DNA of 64,000 nt from Strigamia acuminata. Its lineage: Eukaryota; Arthropoda; Chilopoda; Geophilomorpha; Linotaeniidae. The first letter of the stretch is position 1. The number at the start of each line of letters is the position of its first letter. Positions 10,987-23,636 of this stretch are shown in pieces. The stretch covers positions 63,559,369 through 63,623,368 of the forward strand of contig OX442314.1 of the NCBI GenBank assembly GCA_949358305.1. The letters are read 5' to 3'. A program made the position numbers and the translations under genes. Under the pieces are notes generated by a model. It was not told the DNA's origin and made no database searches. It was given only the letters and a program-made list of their open reading frames with translations.

Positions 10987-12697
10987 TTTTTTCAAGGAAT
11001 TCTGGGGCTCTTTTCCCGCGACAACTTCTAAATTCCCTCCAGTCCGGTTACTATTTGCATACAATTCACATTTATTCCAGGAACAGATGTGTGGATTAAC
11101 AATTTTCCATCCTTTGTAATTATTTAAGGATGGAATATGGTAATGGAATTTTTTTTTTTATATTTAAAAAAGTGATAGGAACTGATTTTATTTCTTCACT
11201 TCGGTTGAAAATCAATAATGGTAATTTATGTATTTTTTTCCCACTCTCCCCTTCTCGTCTTCTTTAATCTGCAATTTTATTGAGGACACAGAATATTTTG
11301 CATGTTTGCTGAGTTTATAGCAAATTCCTGCCATTAGAAATGTTTGTCCACTCCACGTGAGCAGGTTTTAATTGCATTTTGGGTTGAAGAGCGAGTGGAC
11401 CAGCATTTAAAAATAAACAAAAAAAATGAACGGATGGCAATTATCCGATTTCATTAAACAGAAAGAAAATTCTTATTTGACTTTTCATTTCCAACAATAA
11501 AAATACTGCTACATTTTAATCACATTTTCATGTCAACTGCTCTTTAACCTGAGGAGCCCCAACCTAAAAAAAAATCCTTTAACTTATCACCCAACCCGGG
11601 TCATTTTTGACCTCAAGCCAATTTTTTTTAGAAAATTTATGAAAATGATTGCACACTTTAATTATTTCATTTTCTGTTGAGGTTTACCAAATTTGTTATT
11701 TGACGCTAAGAAAAAACAAATAAAAGGCTTTTATGCCGTATTCCTACGGATAATCGCAAAAAAAACTAAAACCGGAAGTTGGAACAAACCGGAAGTTGAA
11801 ACAAACCCGAAGTTGAAACACACAAATGTTCAAGTCAAGTTAAATAAAAGCCTTTAAAAAAGATCTTCATTTTTCGAGAACAAATCCCGTTCGTATTAGA
11901 ATAATCCGAGCGTTTAGAAATTCAACTAAGAATAACCCTCGCGCAAGAGTCAAGTCCAGCTAATAATGTCCTAAAACTACAATGGTCCTTTGGTTGGAGC
12001 AATTTTCTCAAGACTCCAATTAATGCTTTCATTGCTGTCAGTAGTTGGGGCAATGCTAAAAGGCCAACTTAGCTAACAGGAAGCTCAAATGGTTTCAGGG
12101 GAAATTATAAACCCTTGGCCTCGAGGCAGCAGCACCACATGGCCTCCAACCAAATTTCATTTCGCATTTCGTCCTCAGCTTAAAATTAATTTAAGCTACT
12201 TCTTATTGAGAATAAACATCAAACTTTTTTAATTTCTTAAATCCCCATCTGGAGTCAATTTTCTTGTTTCCCTTCCTCCAAATCCACGAGACTTACGAAC
12301 CCTCTAAGCCCAAGTATAATCTTGAAATTCAACTCCAATGTATCCCAGAGGAAAACTGAAGAAAATAAAAAAAGAAAGAAAGAAAAAAAAAAAAGAGGAA
12401 TTTTTCTTTCGAATACAGCAGCCAAAGCACGTACAATAGCAGCAACCGTTTACTAAATGAAAAAATCATCACCTGGACGTAGGAGCAACCTCGTTTCAAT
12501 GATCTAATTCGCACGCATTTTCAAAACCAAATAATTTTCAGAATAAAAAATTATTATGTATTTTATAATATTTGTCTGCTGTTTCTTGACACCAGAGAGC
12601 GATAATTTTACAACTTGTAGTGTTTATCGCGCACGCGCAGTCATGGCATGAATAGCAGCATCTGGTGAGAGTTTTTGGAATATTGTACGAAAATATA
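10987..12697. other. Non-coding stretch with one short tandem repeat
   Basis: No recognisable gene. It contains the 17-bp triplet repeat listed separately, and an A-rich/GAAA tract near 12360-12396. Confidence 0.6.
11771..11821 (+). repeat. Three tandem 17-bp units with ETS-like cores
   Basis: Three head-to-tail copies, ACCGGAAGTTGGAACAA, ACCGGAAGTTGAAACAA and ACCCGAAGTTGAAACAC, each 17 bp. The first two contain ACCGGAAGT, the consensus bound by ETS-family transcription factors. Whether this is an enhancer fragment or a chance minisatellite cannot be told from sequence. Confidence 0.85.
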
Positions 12698-12930
12698 TAC
12701 CATATTTTACCGATTAAGAGTCGCCCTCGAATAGTAGCTGCAGCTGAGACACCAAAAATATCGTCTTTTTGCAAAAGTACGTTATTGTTTTCGTACTTAA
12801 CCTCACAAACAATGAACGTATGCTTTGTTCGTAACATTCAGACTTCGTTTGTTACATTAAACAAATGTAACAAACGAAAAACCGAAATTGTAATTGCTGA
12901 CAAAAATGGCCGTTTCGATAAAATACGGTA
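12698..12930. mobile_element. TA-flanked MITE, family A copy 2
   Basis: This starts TACCATATTTTACCGATTAA, identical to copy 1 at 10713 over the terminus, and ends ..AAATACGGTA. The interior shares long blocks with copy 1, including CTTCGTTTGTTACATTAAAC and the TTGTAATTGCTGACAAAA block. It is about 40 bp shorter than copy 1: it lacks the AAGAGCCGCGGCTCTT palindrome near the right end, so its right inverted repeat is eroded. Confidence 0.75.
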
Positions 12931-15111
12931 AACACTGTGACAACGCATCTGCAATTCTGTAACAACAAATTGTCTAAAATATATTTGAAAAATAATAATA
13001 TTGGAGAATGCATGAATTTATTATCACTTGCAAATGCCAAACCAATACCAATAGTAATGCAAAAATGTGGTTCGAAATGCATTCTCGCGAAACTTGATCC
13101 ACTTCAAATTACAGTGCAATAAATTGCAATACATTTGTGAAGCATATGGGTAGGTTGGACTTTGTTTTTGATTAAAAATCCCACAAATAATAATCGTAGT
13201 TAATTTATCATGCAAACGAAACCAATTTTCAATATTTTCTCCCATATCTGACCTTTTAAGGCGTTCGTGATAGAAATTTGCAATTACGGGGCTGCGCATG
13301 AGTGAAATTGTTGCTTTCAGCATCCGAGCTCGCACAACTCATGGCATTTCCACGATTAAAAGGATGCGAGTTGAAAATAAAGATGTATTAGATAATAGAG
13401 ATCTAGCACCCAAGCGAGATGGGTAATAGATGGGCTTCCCTGCACATCATACATGTCCAAACAGCAGCCCACCAAGTAATTTATTCCACCTACCAACATA
13501 TTATGTTTGGGTGTGCCAGAGAAAAGGGAAAAAATAAATGTACCTGCACCATACACCTGATGGAAACCTCGCTGTAGAGAACACTTCCTCCAACGCCCTC
13601 GCTGCAACGAGACACAAAAAATCTATTTCTAAATCTGTTTAATGAATTTTTTACATTTTTTCTATTATTCATTTCTTTCCTAAAGAATTCATCGGTGAAA
13701 GGTTAGATGAGATGTCAGTTGAAGACGAGATAAAAAGAAAAATAAGAAACAAAGAGAAAGAAAATGAACGCACTGTTGCAGCGGCAAATTTAAAGACGAT
13801 TATCAACCGATAAATCATTCATCTTTAACGAGGAGAGAAAAAAATTTGTTTTTCACTTTTTCACTCTCGAAGACGACATTCAAGGTCAAAGATTGACATG
13901 CCTCACTTCCTGCATCAATCAATCACCAATACTTTCAATAATCGCATCTAGAAATTGCATCGAGGCTAAACAACAACAACAACTAATTTTGTTTTTGTTT
14001 TTCACATAAATGCAATTAAGGCATTTTCCCCTCGCTGTTTATGTTTGTACAATTCATTTATTGGATTGTCAAACCAGTTGATAACGATTGTAAAAGCAGT
14101 TCAATTTTAAATGGCACTTAATGAATTCTTCGCTCGCTTCCAATGGATGATTCATTCATTCGTTCATTTCCACACAGGAAACCGCTTCATCAAACACACA
14201 TTAGTTCAATATTATTTTACTTTTTAAACAAGAAAATTACGTCATTCTTATGAAAAGTGTAGCTCGACTTTTCATCAGAATGATGTCATTTCAAAAGCAA
14301 GGATGGATGGATGGATGGCACGCAGAAAAGTGAAATAAAACTGAACTCGCCCAATGTTTCTCACTTGTGACGTCACATTGCACCATTCCCCATAGTGACA
14401 AATTAGATAAACCACAAATAAATGCAGTCTGGCTTTAAACAGATCAATAACTAACTTGCTGACTCATCTAAGAGGAAAATTTTAAATTCTTTTTCCAATT
14501 TTGCTGAAATGAAGGAAATGATGAAGAGGAATTGGAAAAAAGATAAGATATTTACCAATTAAGCATTCCAAAATCCATTATTCATTAAAAAAATTTTTTT
14601 AAAAAAAAGAAGAAAAAAAAATGGCACGGATAAAAAAAGAGAACCTAAGCAAACTTTTCACCTTAAATGCAAATATGTGCGATTTAAAGAGGATGTTCTT
14701 CTATTTGATATTGTTTAAAGCAAATGTTGCTTAAGGAAAACATGGCCCGCAATCATAAATCATTCTGAGCCTCCATCAGCGTCTCAAAACCAGATCTGAT
14801 GAGTATAGGATGTGCTAGCATAAAAATAAAAATAAAAACCCTCTAGAATCTCATTACATTTCTTGAATCTATAAAAACCTTAAAAAGTTAAAAAAAAAAA
14901 TAATAACATGATTCAAAATATTATATAATACTATAATGTCTTGAAATTTATTCATGCAATGTGAAGTCGGTTTATTTAAGCAACGGAAAAACCCATTAAG
15001 AGGTAAAAACCAAAATCTTTGCATAAATCACGTGTACAACGAACAGGTAGTCGAAAGCAGCAGGTTGGCAACTACAACTAAAGCAGAAATTATGCATCTA
15101 TTATTCTACGA
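12931..15111. other. Non-coding stretch
   Basis: No recognisable gene. It includes a GGAT tetranucleotide run near 14302-14317 and A-rich runs near 14600 and 14890. Short frames at 13024-13672 have no recognisable domain. Confidence 0.6.
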
Positions 15112-15370
15112 CAGGGGTCGGCAAATAATTTTAAGTGGGGTCCGGATACTATTGAAAATTTTTATCGAGGTCCAGAAAAAAAACACTTAAAAACCTTACT
15201 AAAAACCTAAGAAAACGGAAAAAACACTTAAAAACCAAATAAACCCCCCCCAATAAACACACAACCCAAAAATACCAGGAAGAAACAAGAAAATACATCG
15301 AAAAGCCAAAGAAACCGAGGGAAAAACGTCGCTAAAACGTCCCCACGGTCCAAGTTTCGACCTTCCGCGG
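15112..15370. mobile_element. hAT-type MITE with 8-bp target-site duplication
   Basis: The left end is CAGGGGTCGGCAAA, a classic hAT terminus. The right end is decayed (GTCCAAGTTTCGACC..CGCGG) but still resembles its inverse. The flanking octamers TTCTACGA (15104-15111) and TTCTACAA (15371-15378) match at 7 of 8 positions, the length hAT transposases duplicate on insertion. The interior is non-coding, so it depends on a transposase elsewhere. Confidence 0.65.
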
Positions 15371-16888
15371 TTCTACAAATTTTAATTCTCATTCTTCTCA
15401 TCCCACAGCACCGTGTCTAGTTCTAATAAGTGTCACAGCCAATTAGGGCAGCACCAACTCCAAAAAGATGATCAAACTAAGTTTATTTATTTATTTATTT
15501 ATTTATTACTTCTGGTAGATCCAATTTTCAAAAAAATCATTTTTTTTGTATTTTCAAGCAAAAAAAATTTTTTTTTCTTCAAAAACTTCAAAAACATGAC
15601 AAAAAAAGAAAATGAGAGATGAAGAATTAAGATAAGGGTGGTGGATCTTTGATAAACAGGAAATGAGATCAAAAAGTTTGATCTAACTTATATCCACAAT
15701 TGATCCCACTTGATCCGAGTTAGATCTTTCCAACTGATCTCTTTGTTTAGTCCTGTCAACCATTTTCAATTACCATCGTCCATTATAAACCCATTAGGAA
15801 GTTTGTGCCCGGATCCAGTGGAACATAATCTGAACAAGCTCAAACATCATCTCCAATACGCGTCATTTCGCCGGCAAATGAATGCAAATAGAAATTGTCT
15901 AATGCAATTCAATTTCCATCAAAATAGCATTTAAGAGTTGTCATCACGTTTAGTTTCTTTAATTTTAATCAAAAACGAAATGTTGGAAGCACCGTGGCTT
16001 AAAAGCTTGTAGCAAACATGTTTTCAATTTGATAGCGAATGAAACAAAACTATTTGAAAAAGTGCATTGACATTTCCAAACAACATTATTCAATTTTAAA
16101 ACTGCAAAACACTTTCTTGACGTTCGAAATTGCACGTTGATGGCCGAGACAGTTTGAATCTCATTTAATTTTTCTTTTCAGCATAAAAAAAAATAAAAAT
16201 GGAAATTGAAATACACGAGAAAAAGGCAATTTTTTAATTTCAACAGCTGACATTTTATTTCCTTTTGAATTTCTTACGAAATTAGTTCAAGAAATAAATT
16301 TTTGTTAAACTTTTGTCGCAAATTTTCCATTACACCGCGTGATTCGCATTCAACTTTTCGCTAAACGTCTAATTCCTTTTTATACTCACCGAGTACCATT
16401 ATATTCGGAAGGAAGCACCTGCTTCGACTGATGAGTATTAAGAAGGAAAAATTTCCGTTATATAAATATTTAACGAAACAATTACACAATAGCAATTGCA
16501 GTTGAAATATTTTTAATATTTCAATACTTGTTTTTAAAGCTAAACTCGGTTACAAGATTGTGGTCAACGCATTTATAAATCATACGGCGTGCAAGGAAGG
16601 TAAATCGGTCATCGTTCATTAGGAATCATCAGAAATTCTTTTCGATTGCAATTATTTTTTTTATTTTAATTTTTAATCACAATTCGTTTTCTTTTCAAAT
16701 GCAATATCGATTGAAAGTGATTCATCCGGATTGATGTCTTATCACAACGTGATTATTGTAGCTCGTTACGTAACTGTAACGATAATGTGTTGCATATTGA
16801 AGAAAACGTAACGTTAATAGAAATTTCTTATTTTATTTTAGGAATAACGAATTGCTAATCCAGTTACAAAAAAACTTTATACCTAAAA

Positions 16889-17062
16889 TTGTGGTTCGAA
16901 CCTAAAAATGTGTTTTCAGGCCTAAATTTGCAATTTTCTGCATAAGAAATGCGTTTTTGGACCTGAAAAATATATTTTTGAACCCGAAAAATATGTTTGT
17001 GGACATGAAAAAATGTTTTTAGACCTAAAAAATGTGTTTTTGGACCTAAATCTGCATTTTTC
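16889..17062 (+). repeat. Degenerate minisatellite, unit about 25-30 bp
   Basis: Five or six imperfect copies of a unit resembling TTTTTGGACCTAAAAAATGTG follow each other, with GGACCT/GGCCTA and a run of T then A recurring at roughly 25-30 bp spacing. Copies differ by substitutions and small indels. No coding or RNA function is apparent. Confidence 0.65.
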
Positions 17063-18021
17063 TGAAAAATTATGGATTTTTTCTAGAACCAGATCCTCTC
17101 CATGTTTTTTTTATCTTCAAATTAATAAACTCTAAAATATAAAGGTAACGTAACGGTAATGGTAACTAGACTCACTAAGAAGTAACGGAAATGATTGGTA
17201 ACTAGGTTTGATTTTTGGTTAAATAACTACAACTCCTGACAAAAAATATTCGATCAGCAACCACATGAGCCGATTCAAACTCAAGATGATTTTTTTTTGC
17301 AGTATATATAATCATTGCCATTTTATAACTGATTAAAACGAAACAAAAATTAAATCAAATTTAAAAATTCTTTTATTCAACACACTAAGTGATGAAAGAG
17401 CATTATAGTCCTATGAGAATCAAATCTTCTTTTGCCATTAATTAATCAAAGAAACGACAAGATTAAAAATTCTTTTCAATATGAATTCCACAACTCTTAG
17501 AACTTGAAACAAAAAAAAGAAAAAAAAAAAGAAAGAAAAAAACTTAATTTTTCTCTACCCCTAGACAGCTATACCTCTCTAATTTATTACACCTTTGTGA
17601 GTACATTCTAAATATAAAGTTCCACCATACACTTGAGCTCATTTCTGCAACTAATCAACCGACTTGAGCCGCTCTCTTCCTATACCTTTCAAAAAAAGCA
17701 GAAAGAAAGCAGGAAAAAGTAGTTAAAAGAAAAAGGGGGAAAAAATATCCAAAGCGTCAAGCACCAATCTCACGCTTTGTCTGTTTGGATTTTTAGCAAC
17801 ACCAAACCGAGTCAAAATACCAATTACACGAATCAAAGAACACATAAAACCGATTCTTCCAATCCATTCCAACAACAAATCGATAAGCCTATTAACCCAC
17901 CCACTCTCCCCCCTCACCAAAAAAAAAAAAAAAAAAAAATGTGAGCACTAAGCAAAACAGCGTCATATCTTGCCATAAACCGACTTGTTCATCCCAAACC
18001 TGTGAATCACAGCGACTACCT

Positions 18022-18035
18022 GTTGCCATGGAAAC
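18022..18035 (+). promoter_or_regulatory. RFX X-box-like motif
   Basis: GTTGCCATGGAAAC matches the consensus imperfect palindrome bound by RFX transcription factors, which in animals control many ciliary genes. A further CTCCATGGAG palindrome lies about 60 bases downstream. No gene start was recognised next to it, so function is unproven and a chance match is possible in 64 kb. Confidence 0.35.
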
Positions 18036-18941
18036 AGATAACACCTCATCTAAAGAAGCATAGCAACCGACAGTTTGTTCTGTCTCCATGGAGACCATAT
18101 CAACCCAGTGGCACAATACAAAAAGGAAAAATAGAATGGACAAAAAAAGAAAAGGAAAATGAAACCCCACAAACGGGTTTTTTTTTCTATCGTCGAGAAA
18201 GATTGAGCCAAAATTCGAGGTCCACACCTGCTCATTAAAAGGCAGGTGTTTCTGCCACTGACCAGGTGCGCCCGAGACGACTCGTCGAAAATTCATCAAT
18301 GGAAACCGAATTATGACGACACTTAGTGCCACTAAGCGATGAGACGAGATGAGGTCAACACGAAATTCAATTTACAATTATCGGCCAATTGAAAAAAAAA
18401 TTTAAAAAAAATTTAAAAAACAAAAAATTAAATTCCTTCGCATTTAATCTCCATTTTGAATATTCAATTTTTTTTCCTTTTTCTTTTTGGTCTGCAGGCA
18501 CACATGATGTGGCCATGGGAGTGCAAATTACACTTTGCAAGTGTGAGTCACTATATGAATCAGCACATTGTTCCTGATGAAAAGAATGGCATTCAACTCG
18601 GTGCTAAAACAATGATTAACGACATTATAATTAACTTGACCAGCCAAACACCTCCCGCGCATTCGCATGACAAAAGAATTCCAGCAGCAAAATGTACATA
18701 TTTCACCTTATAACCGGGATAAAGTGCCAACTTTGCCGGTCAAACAACAAACAACTTTTAATTACAATGTGTTTCAACGTTAGTGACTGTTACACACTAA
18801 TTAATCATTCATCTTTCGGACAGCGAATGAATAGAAAAACATGAGTAATTGTACTTCTGACATTCAGACGCATCGAAATATGAAATTATATTATTTTTAC
18901 ACTAAAAATTCCTGACTTTAACACTAAATTTCTGAATACCA

Positions 18942-19093
18942 ACACTATTTTCTCTTATTTCTACACTAAAAAAATTCATACACATCAACGACAGGTTTAG
19001 GTTAGGTTAGATTAGGTTAGGTTGGGTAGAAAAAAGAAAGCGGTTCGTATAAAGTTTAGTTTTTTTTAGTGTAAAAATAAGGGAAAATAGTGT
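18942..19093. repeat. 33-bp inverted repeat enclosing a TTAGG-type tract
   Basis: The arms at 18942-18974 and 19061-19093 are inverted copies identical at 31 of 33 positions. Between them, at 18994-19026, lies TTTAGGTTAGGTTAGATTAG and further TTAGG units, five to six in all. TTAGG is the usual arthropod telomere unit. The arrangement looks like a small foldback element that captured or carries the repeat, rather than a telomere. Confidence 0.7.
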
Positions 19094-20094
19094 ACAAATA
19101 AATGGAACCCTCGAAATATTATGAATCGGTTTGTCATTTTTTTTTCTTTTTTTCTCTCAAAGAATCCGCAGTGGCCGCGCGAGCAATAAAGATCACCCCT
19201 GAGAAATGGTCTCGCAAAGTGATTGCCATTTACAGGGCTAAATGAAGAATCACTATTAAAATTAAGGAAGTAGTGCATTTATTTATTTTCTCCTTCAATT
19301 AGTACATCGAAACTGTAATTACTGAACGTAATTCAATCGTGCACACGTTAATTAGGACAAACCGTAGTCATTCTGAGCCTTATAATTAAAAGCACGAAAC
19401 GCTCCGGACCCCAAAGGAGTCGAACCCACATCTCCCGCTTGAGCTACCCGTGGGAAAATCAAATTGCACCGTCCACTCCACGACGGTCTAAGCCGCACAT
19501 CCTGCAAACAGACTCCGATACAGCCACGAGCCAAAACGCTGCAATGGCCACGCACGAGTCACTATCACTAATGAGCAGCATTACCCTTGGTTTTTGTATT
19601 TTTCACGCTTAACATGGTCACGACCCCTCAGAATGTGAAAGGGACGACTTTATCCGGGACCAAACTTTGCATTCACACCGAGAAAATCGAGTTGGAGGCG
19701 AGGGAAGGGCAGAAGGGCAGAAGGGCAGCTGCTCTTGCCATAGAAACAGTAACGTAATCCGACGAGAATGAGAAACTACTTTTACTACGTTTACACGCAC
19801 CGAATACTTAGAGTGGTGAAAAAATCGAATTGTTGTGTTTACATGCAGAAAATAATTCGTGATCACTTTCGGTTCTCGACCAACGGGGAAGTGCCGGAAG
19901 CAATGCGCGCATGCGCAATAAAAATAGTTTGAGTTCACTCAAATTAAACAACCTTCTGCGAGGAATTATTCACTACTCGAATAATCCTCGTCATCCCTGT
20001 TTACATGCCAGTTGTGCACACGGAGTATTTCGTCTCGTTCGAAATAGTCCGTACATGTAAACACAGTACTAGTAGCGACTAAACCGAATGCTGC
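19094..20094. other. Non-coding stretch with a tRNA-like fragment
   Basis: No protein gene is recognised. The segment 19380-19560 is richer in G+C than its surroundings and contains the tRNA-like block listed next. A Tc-like inverted motif was not found. Confidence 0.55.
19406..19455 (-). other. tRNA-like fragment with A and B boxes almost touching
   Basis: On the minus strand a perfect RNA polymerase III A box (TAGCTCAAGCGG) is followed after only about 8 nt by a perfect B box (GGTTCGACTCC). In a real tRNA they are 30 nt or more apart, so the anticodon arm is missing and it cannot be an ordinary tRNA. It may be a remnant of a tRNA or of a tRNA-derived SINE. Confidence 0.4.
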
Positions 20095-20098
20095 TTAA

Positions 20099-20512
20099 CC
20101 TTCCTACAGCCATGGTGGGTCAAAAAAATTACAGAAATGGTAAAATTATTGTAATTCTTTTTTTACTGAAAATTAATTAAGGTGGTCAACTTTTATTCCT
20201 CAAAATTTTTTTTTCTTATTTTATAATGTCTTACCGGTAATACGAATAGTTTTTCAATTATTATTAAGATAATTGAATATTTATGACACAAAACACCCTA
20301 ATGGGAGCACCGTATACCGTTTTGCCATCTGTTTGCACTACGGTAGATGGCGTATTAAAATTACTTCTAAAACATGTGCTTCTGCCAGGAAAAATGCGAT
20401 TGCACCTGGAAAAATGTGATTGTGCACATGTGCAGAAGGATTTTTGAAAAGAAGACAAAAATGACCGACCATAGCTACACATGTGTAGTAACCAGGCATG
20501 GCTATGGGAAGG
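20099..20512. mobile_element. TTAA-flanked MITE (piggyBac-type target), family B
   Basis: TTAA at 20095-20098 and 20513-20516 flank a 414-bp element. The inverted termini pair CCTTCCTACAGCCATGGTGG on the left with, on the opposite strand, CCTTCCCATAGCCATGCCTG on the right. piggyBac transposases target TTAA and favour C-rich termini, so this is a plausible non-autonomous piggyBac derivative. Inside is a direct repeat of a GGAAAAATG(C/T)GATTG block (about 20390-20425). Confidence 0.65.
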
Positions 20513-20516
20513 TTAA

Positions 20517-23451
20517 CGTCCGTCTTCTGATGGGAACATCAAAGATGCAAAAAAGAAACGCGAGGAGCGCTCGAGTTGTTGTAAATTAAACAATTTCCGT
20601 CGAGTCGAATGGGATTTTGAATCAATTGGCTGTCAGATGCCAAACTGGAGCGAAGCAATATGTTGTTGAAGTAGATTGAAAGCTTCTTTCTCCATTCCCA
20701 TTCAGTTCCAGATGCAACTCCACTGCAGTAATGCAAATAAACAAATGAATAATGTCAGCAGCAGATATTCCTGTTGACATACTAAGAAAAACAAGTAGCA
20801 AGTTACTCGTGTTTTTTCGCAATGATCGGTTTCGTTGCACTGTCGATGTGCAATTCGGCGAGAGCAACTTTAGTTCAATAATAATTTGAACGTGGCGCTG
20901 TACACATCGATGAGAAGTTTGCTTTTGCATTCGCATTAAAACTTTGCTAATATTCACACCAACTTGCAATGCTAATGGCTTCAATTTCGCATTGAATGAA
21001 ATCTCAATTCCGTCACGCTTTTAATGAACTAACCTTTTTTATCTGCTCAATTAACTCAAACGGTACAAATGCACATTTCAAAGCAAAATATGAAATGCAC
21101 ATCATTAAAATAAACCTTGAAATTTGCAGTCATTTTTTCAGTTTTTTAAATTGTAGCATAAAATATTCTTCATTATTTGTGATGGAATATTGAAATCACA
21201 GAGAGAGAAGAAAAAACGATCTTTTAGACAGATGAGTTATCATCGCACAAAAAATGAAATATCTAATTAAGTGTTAATGCATTAGGCCCATTAAATTAAT
21301 GTATCAACTCTGCAATCTTTAGATTTTTTTTCAATGGCCTTGCATTTCTTTTAAACTCAGCCTCTTTCATTCAACTTTTGTTTTGAAAAAAAAACAAATA
21401 TCGAAATAAAAATCTAAAAAAAAAAAAAAAAATTAAAATGGAACTTTAATCGTGAAACATTTGTTTCGCTTTTTCAAAGAAATTTTGAGTGCACGAAATA
21501 AATATCCGTGCAGGCGCCATCTTGACAAACGAGGGGTGATTTGACCATTAAAGATGGCTCGCGCTTCTTCAATTCCTAATATAATTATTTTTTGAAACGT
21601 AGTCCAAAACGTATTTGCACGTACAGTATTTGCCCTCGTATATTGGCTGCTTCTAATCTTTGAGGCGTCGAATAAACACGTTTTAGGTCATTTACATGAG
21701 AAACAATAAAATGCGCTTAAAAAACAATCATCCGAGCTCTGAAGCCGGGGTCAGGTTAAAATGACGATTAGAATTACAGGCTGCATTCGAACAATGTTTT
21801 AGTCGCTTCTTAATTGCTAATAATAGCACATTTCATCTGTAATTCACCCTCGGAGACGGACCAAACAGGTTTAATCTCACCTTGAAAAAACGAAATTTAC
21901 GCAGCAAACTTTCAGAATGGAGAAGACAACCTCGTCCAAAATGGATGGCCCCTGCCAGTCCTGCCTCGTTCTCAGCGGATTTGTGTTTACTTCACCATAA
22001 ACATTCATAATCTACAGAATTTCATATCAAACTAAATCCAGGTGTGGCCGGCCGCACAAATTCCACAACGAACAAAATATAAAACGAGAAAAAAAATAGA
22101 TTTCAATGAATCCGTTTCACTGTCTAAGTTAAATAATTATTTAAACTCTATCATTAGTAATTCAATCTTCCATTAAGTCATTGGTATTTTTTAGAAAAAA
22201 AAAACAAAATTAAAATCTCAACAAAAAAAAATTAAAGCAAATTCCATTCATTAATTTCAAAACTAAATTTTACCATAAATAATTATTCTAGATTAAATCA
22301 AAATTTCTATTTTTTTTTCGTCTTAAAATATTCAAGAAAAAAAGTAACAATAATAATATGGAGAAAAAAAAATAAAGGAAAAAAAAAAATCATTTTTTCA
22401 TTTCTACAACATCAAAAGACGGAGAATAAAAGCGAAGTAAATTTTAACCATTTCTTTCAAGTTTGTAACCAATCATGCTCTTCCTTCACACATTTTTGCT
22501 CACGCAGTCCCTGCAGCTTTGAACTTTCATTTCTCCCTTACTTAATTTATCTTCAACTTTTCATCTCATTCAACACAAAAGAGCACATCTATTCATGGCC
22601 TTATGGTAAACGATATTTTATACACATAACTCAACCAGCCATATGTGTTTTATTGAACAACTAATAAGATTAACTCGGCGGAAATTTTTGCTTTCCACAC
22701 AAACATTTGTGTATTTACATTAACCTAAATAGTTGAAATTTAACATTTGACATTAATGACTTGTTTGTCCGCCGATTAAAATTGCACAAGTTTAATATTC
22801 CAACGTTATTCCGTTTTTTGGTTGAAATTATAACCGAAATCATGGGTTGACAAAATATTTAATGAAATTAATGAATTTCATAAAAAAAAGAACAGGTCGT
22901 AAATGACATAAAAGTTATCAAAATTGTGCGAGTTTTTGAGTTATCGTGGACAAACATGCGAGCACATTTCGCATTCATACATGTTCGCTATTTTCACCTG
23001 CAAGCTGTTAAATCCTATGGGCTATATTCCCACTTCCCAACGAAAAAGATGAGAAATGCGATATTTAAACACAGTTCGAGTGTTTCTTCGACCTCCAGTT
23101 TCAGCCTAAAATAAAAAAATAAACGGCTCACGCATTATAAATTAATATGTATCTATCTTCTTACTGTAAAATTGTTTCCAAATCGATAATCGCCAAGTTA
23201 AAAACAACGCCATGATTAAACCTATTAAACCGGAAACACTAGTAAAGCGCTAGTACAGCGCCTAGCGGACAACTTCGTAACACTTACAGTACACAAAATC
23301 AATAAAATGCTTGCACACTATTTCATATATTCACAAATGTTAAAAATTCTAAATCAGCAGAAACTATGTACATTTAACAGTTATTTAGCTTTGGTAATAA
23401 AATGAATTAACTTTTATTTACAAAAACCTTCGTAATAAATGAAATAAAAGA
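20517..23451. other. Non-coding stretch
   Basis: No recognisable gene. Homopolymer A/T runs (about 21388, 21416-21431, 22197, 22380). The G+C-rich patch near 21500-21560 has no open frame of note. Confidence 0.6.
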
Positions 23452-23636
23452 TACTCCCTCTGTCCCAAATTATGGTATACATTTCTCTAAAAAATTCTCG
23501 ATTATCGTTAGTTTTGTATAATTTTAAGATATTTTCACTGAATAACCTTTCAAATTAAGTGGACTTTCTGATCACTAGGTGGCATTATGGGTAATTAATT
23601 TATCGTTCCATTATTGCTGAGTTGAATATTTCCAAA

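Larger units (their letters stand above)
15379..18941. other. Non-coding stretch
   Basis: No recognisable gene. It includes a TTTA run (about 15479-15509), the minisatellite at 16.9 kb, a 19-base A run near 17921-17939 and an RFX X-box-like site at 18022. The minus-strand frame at 17892-18332 is disrupted in feel by poly-Phe from the A run and matches nothing I know. Confidence 0.6.

Noticed and set aside
18994-19026. TTAGG units as a telomere
   Set aside because: Only five to six imperfect units, enclosed in an inverted repeat and flanked by ordinary sequence on both sides.
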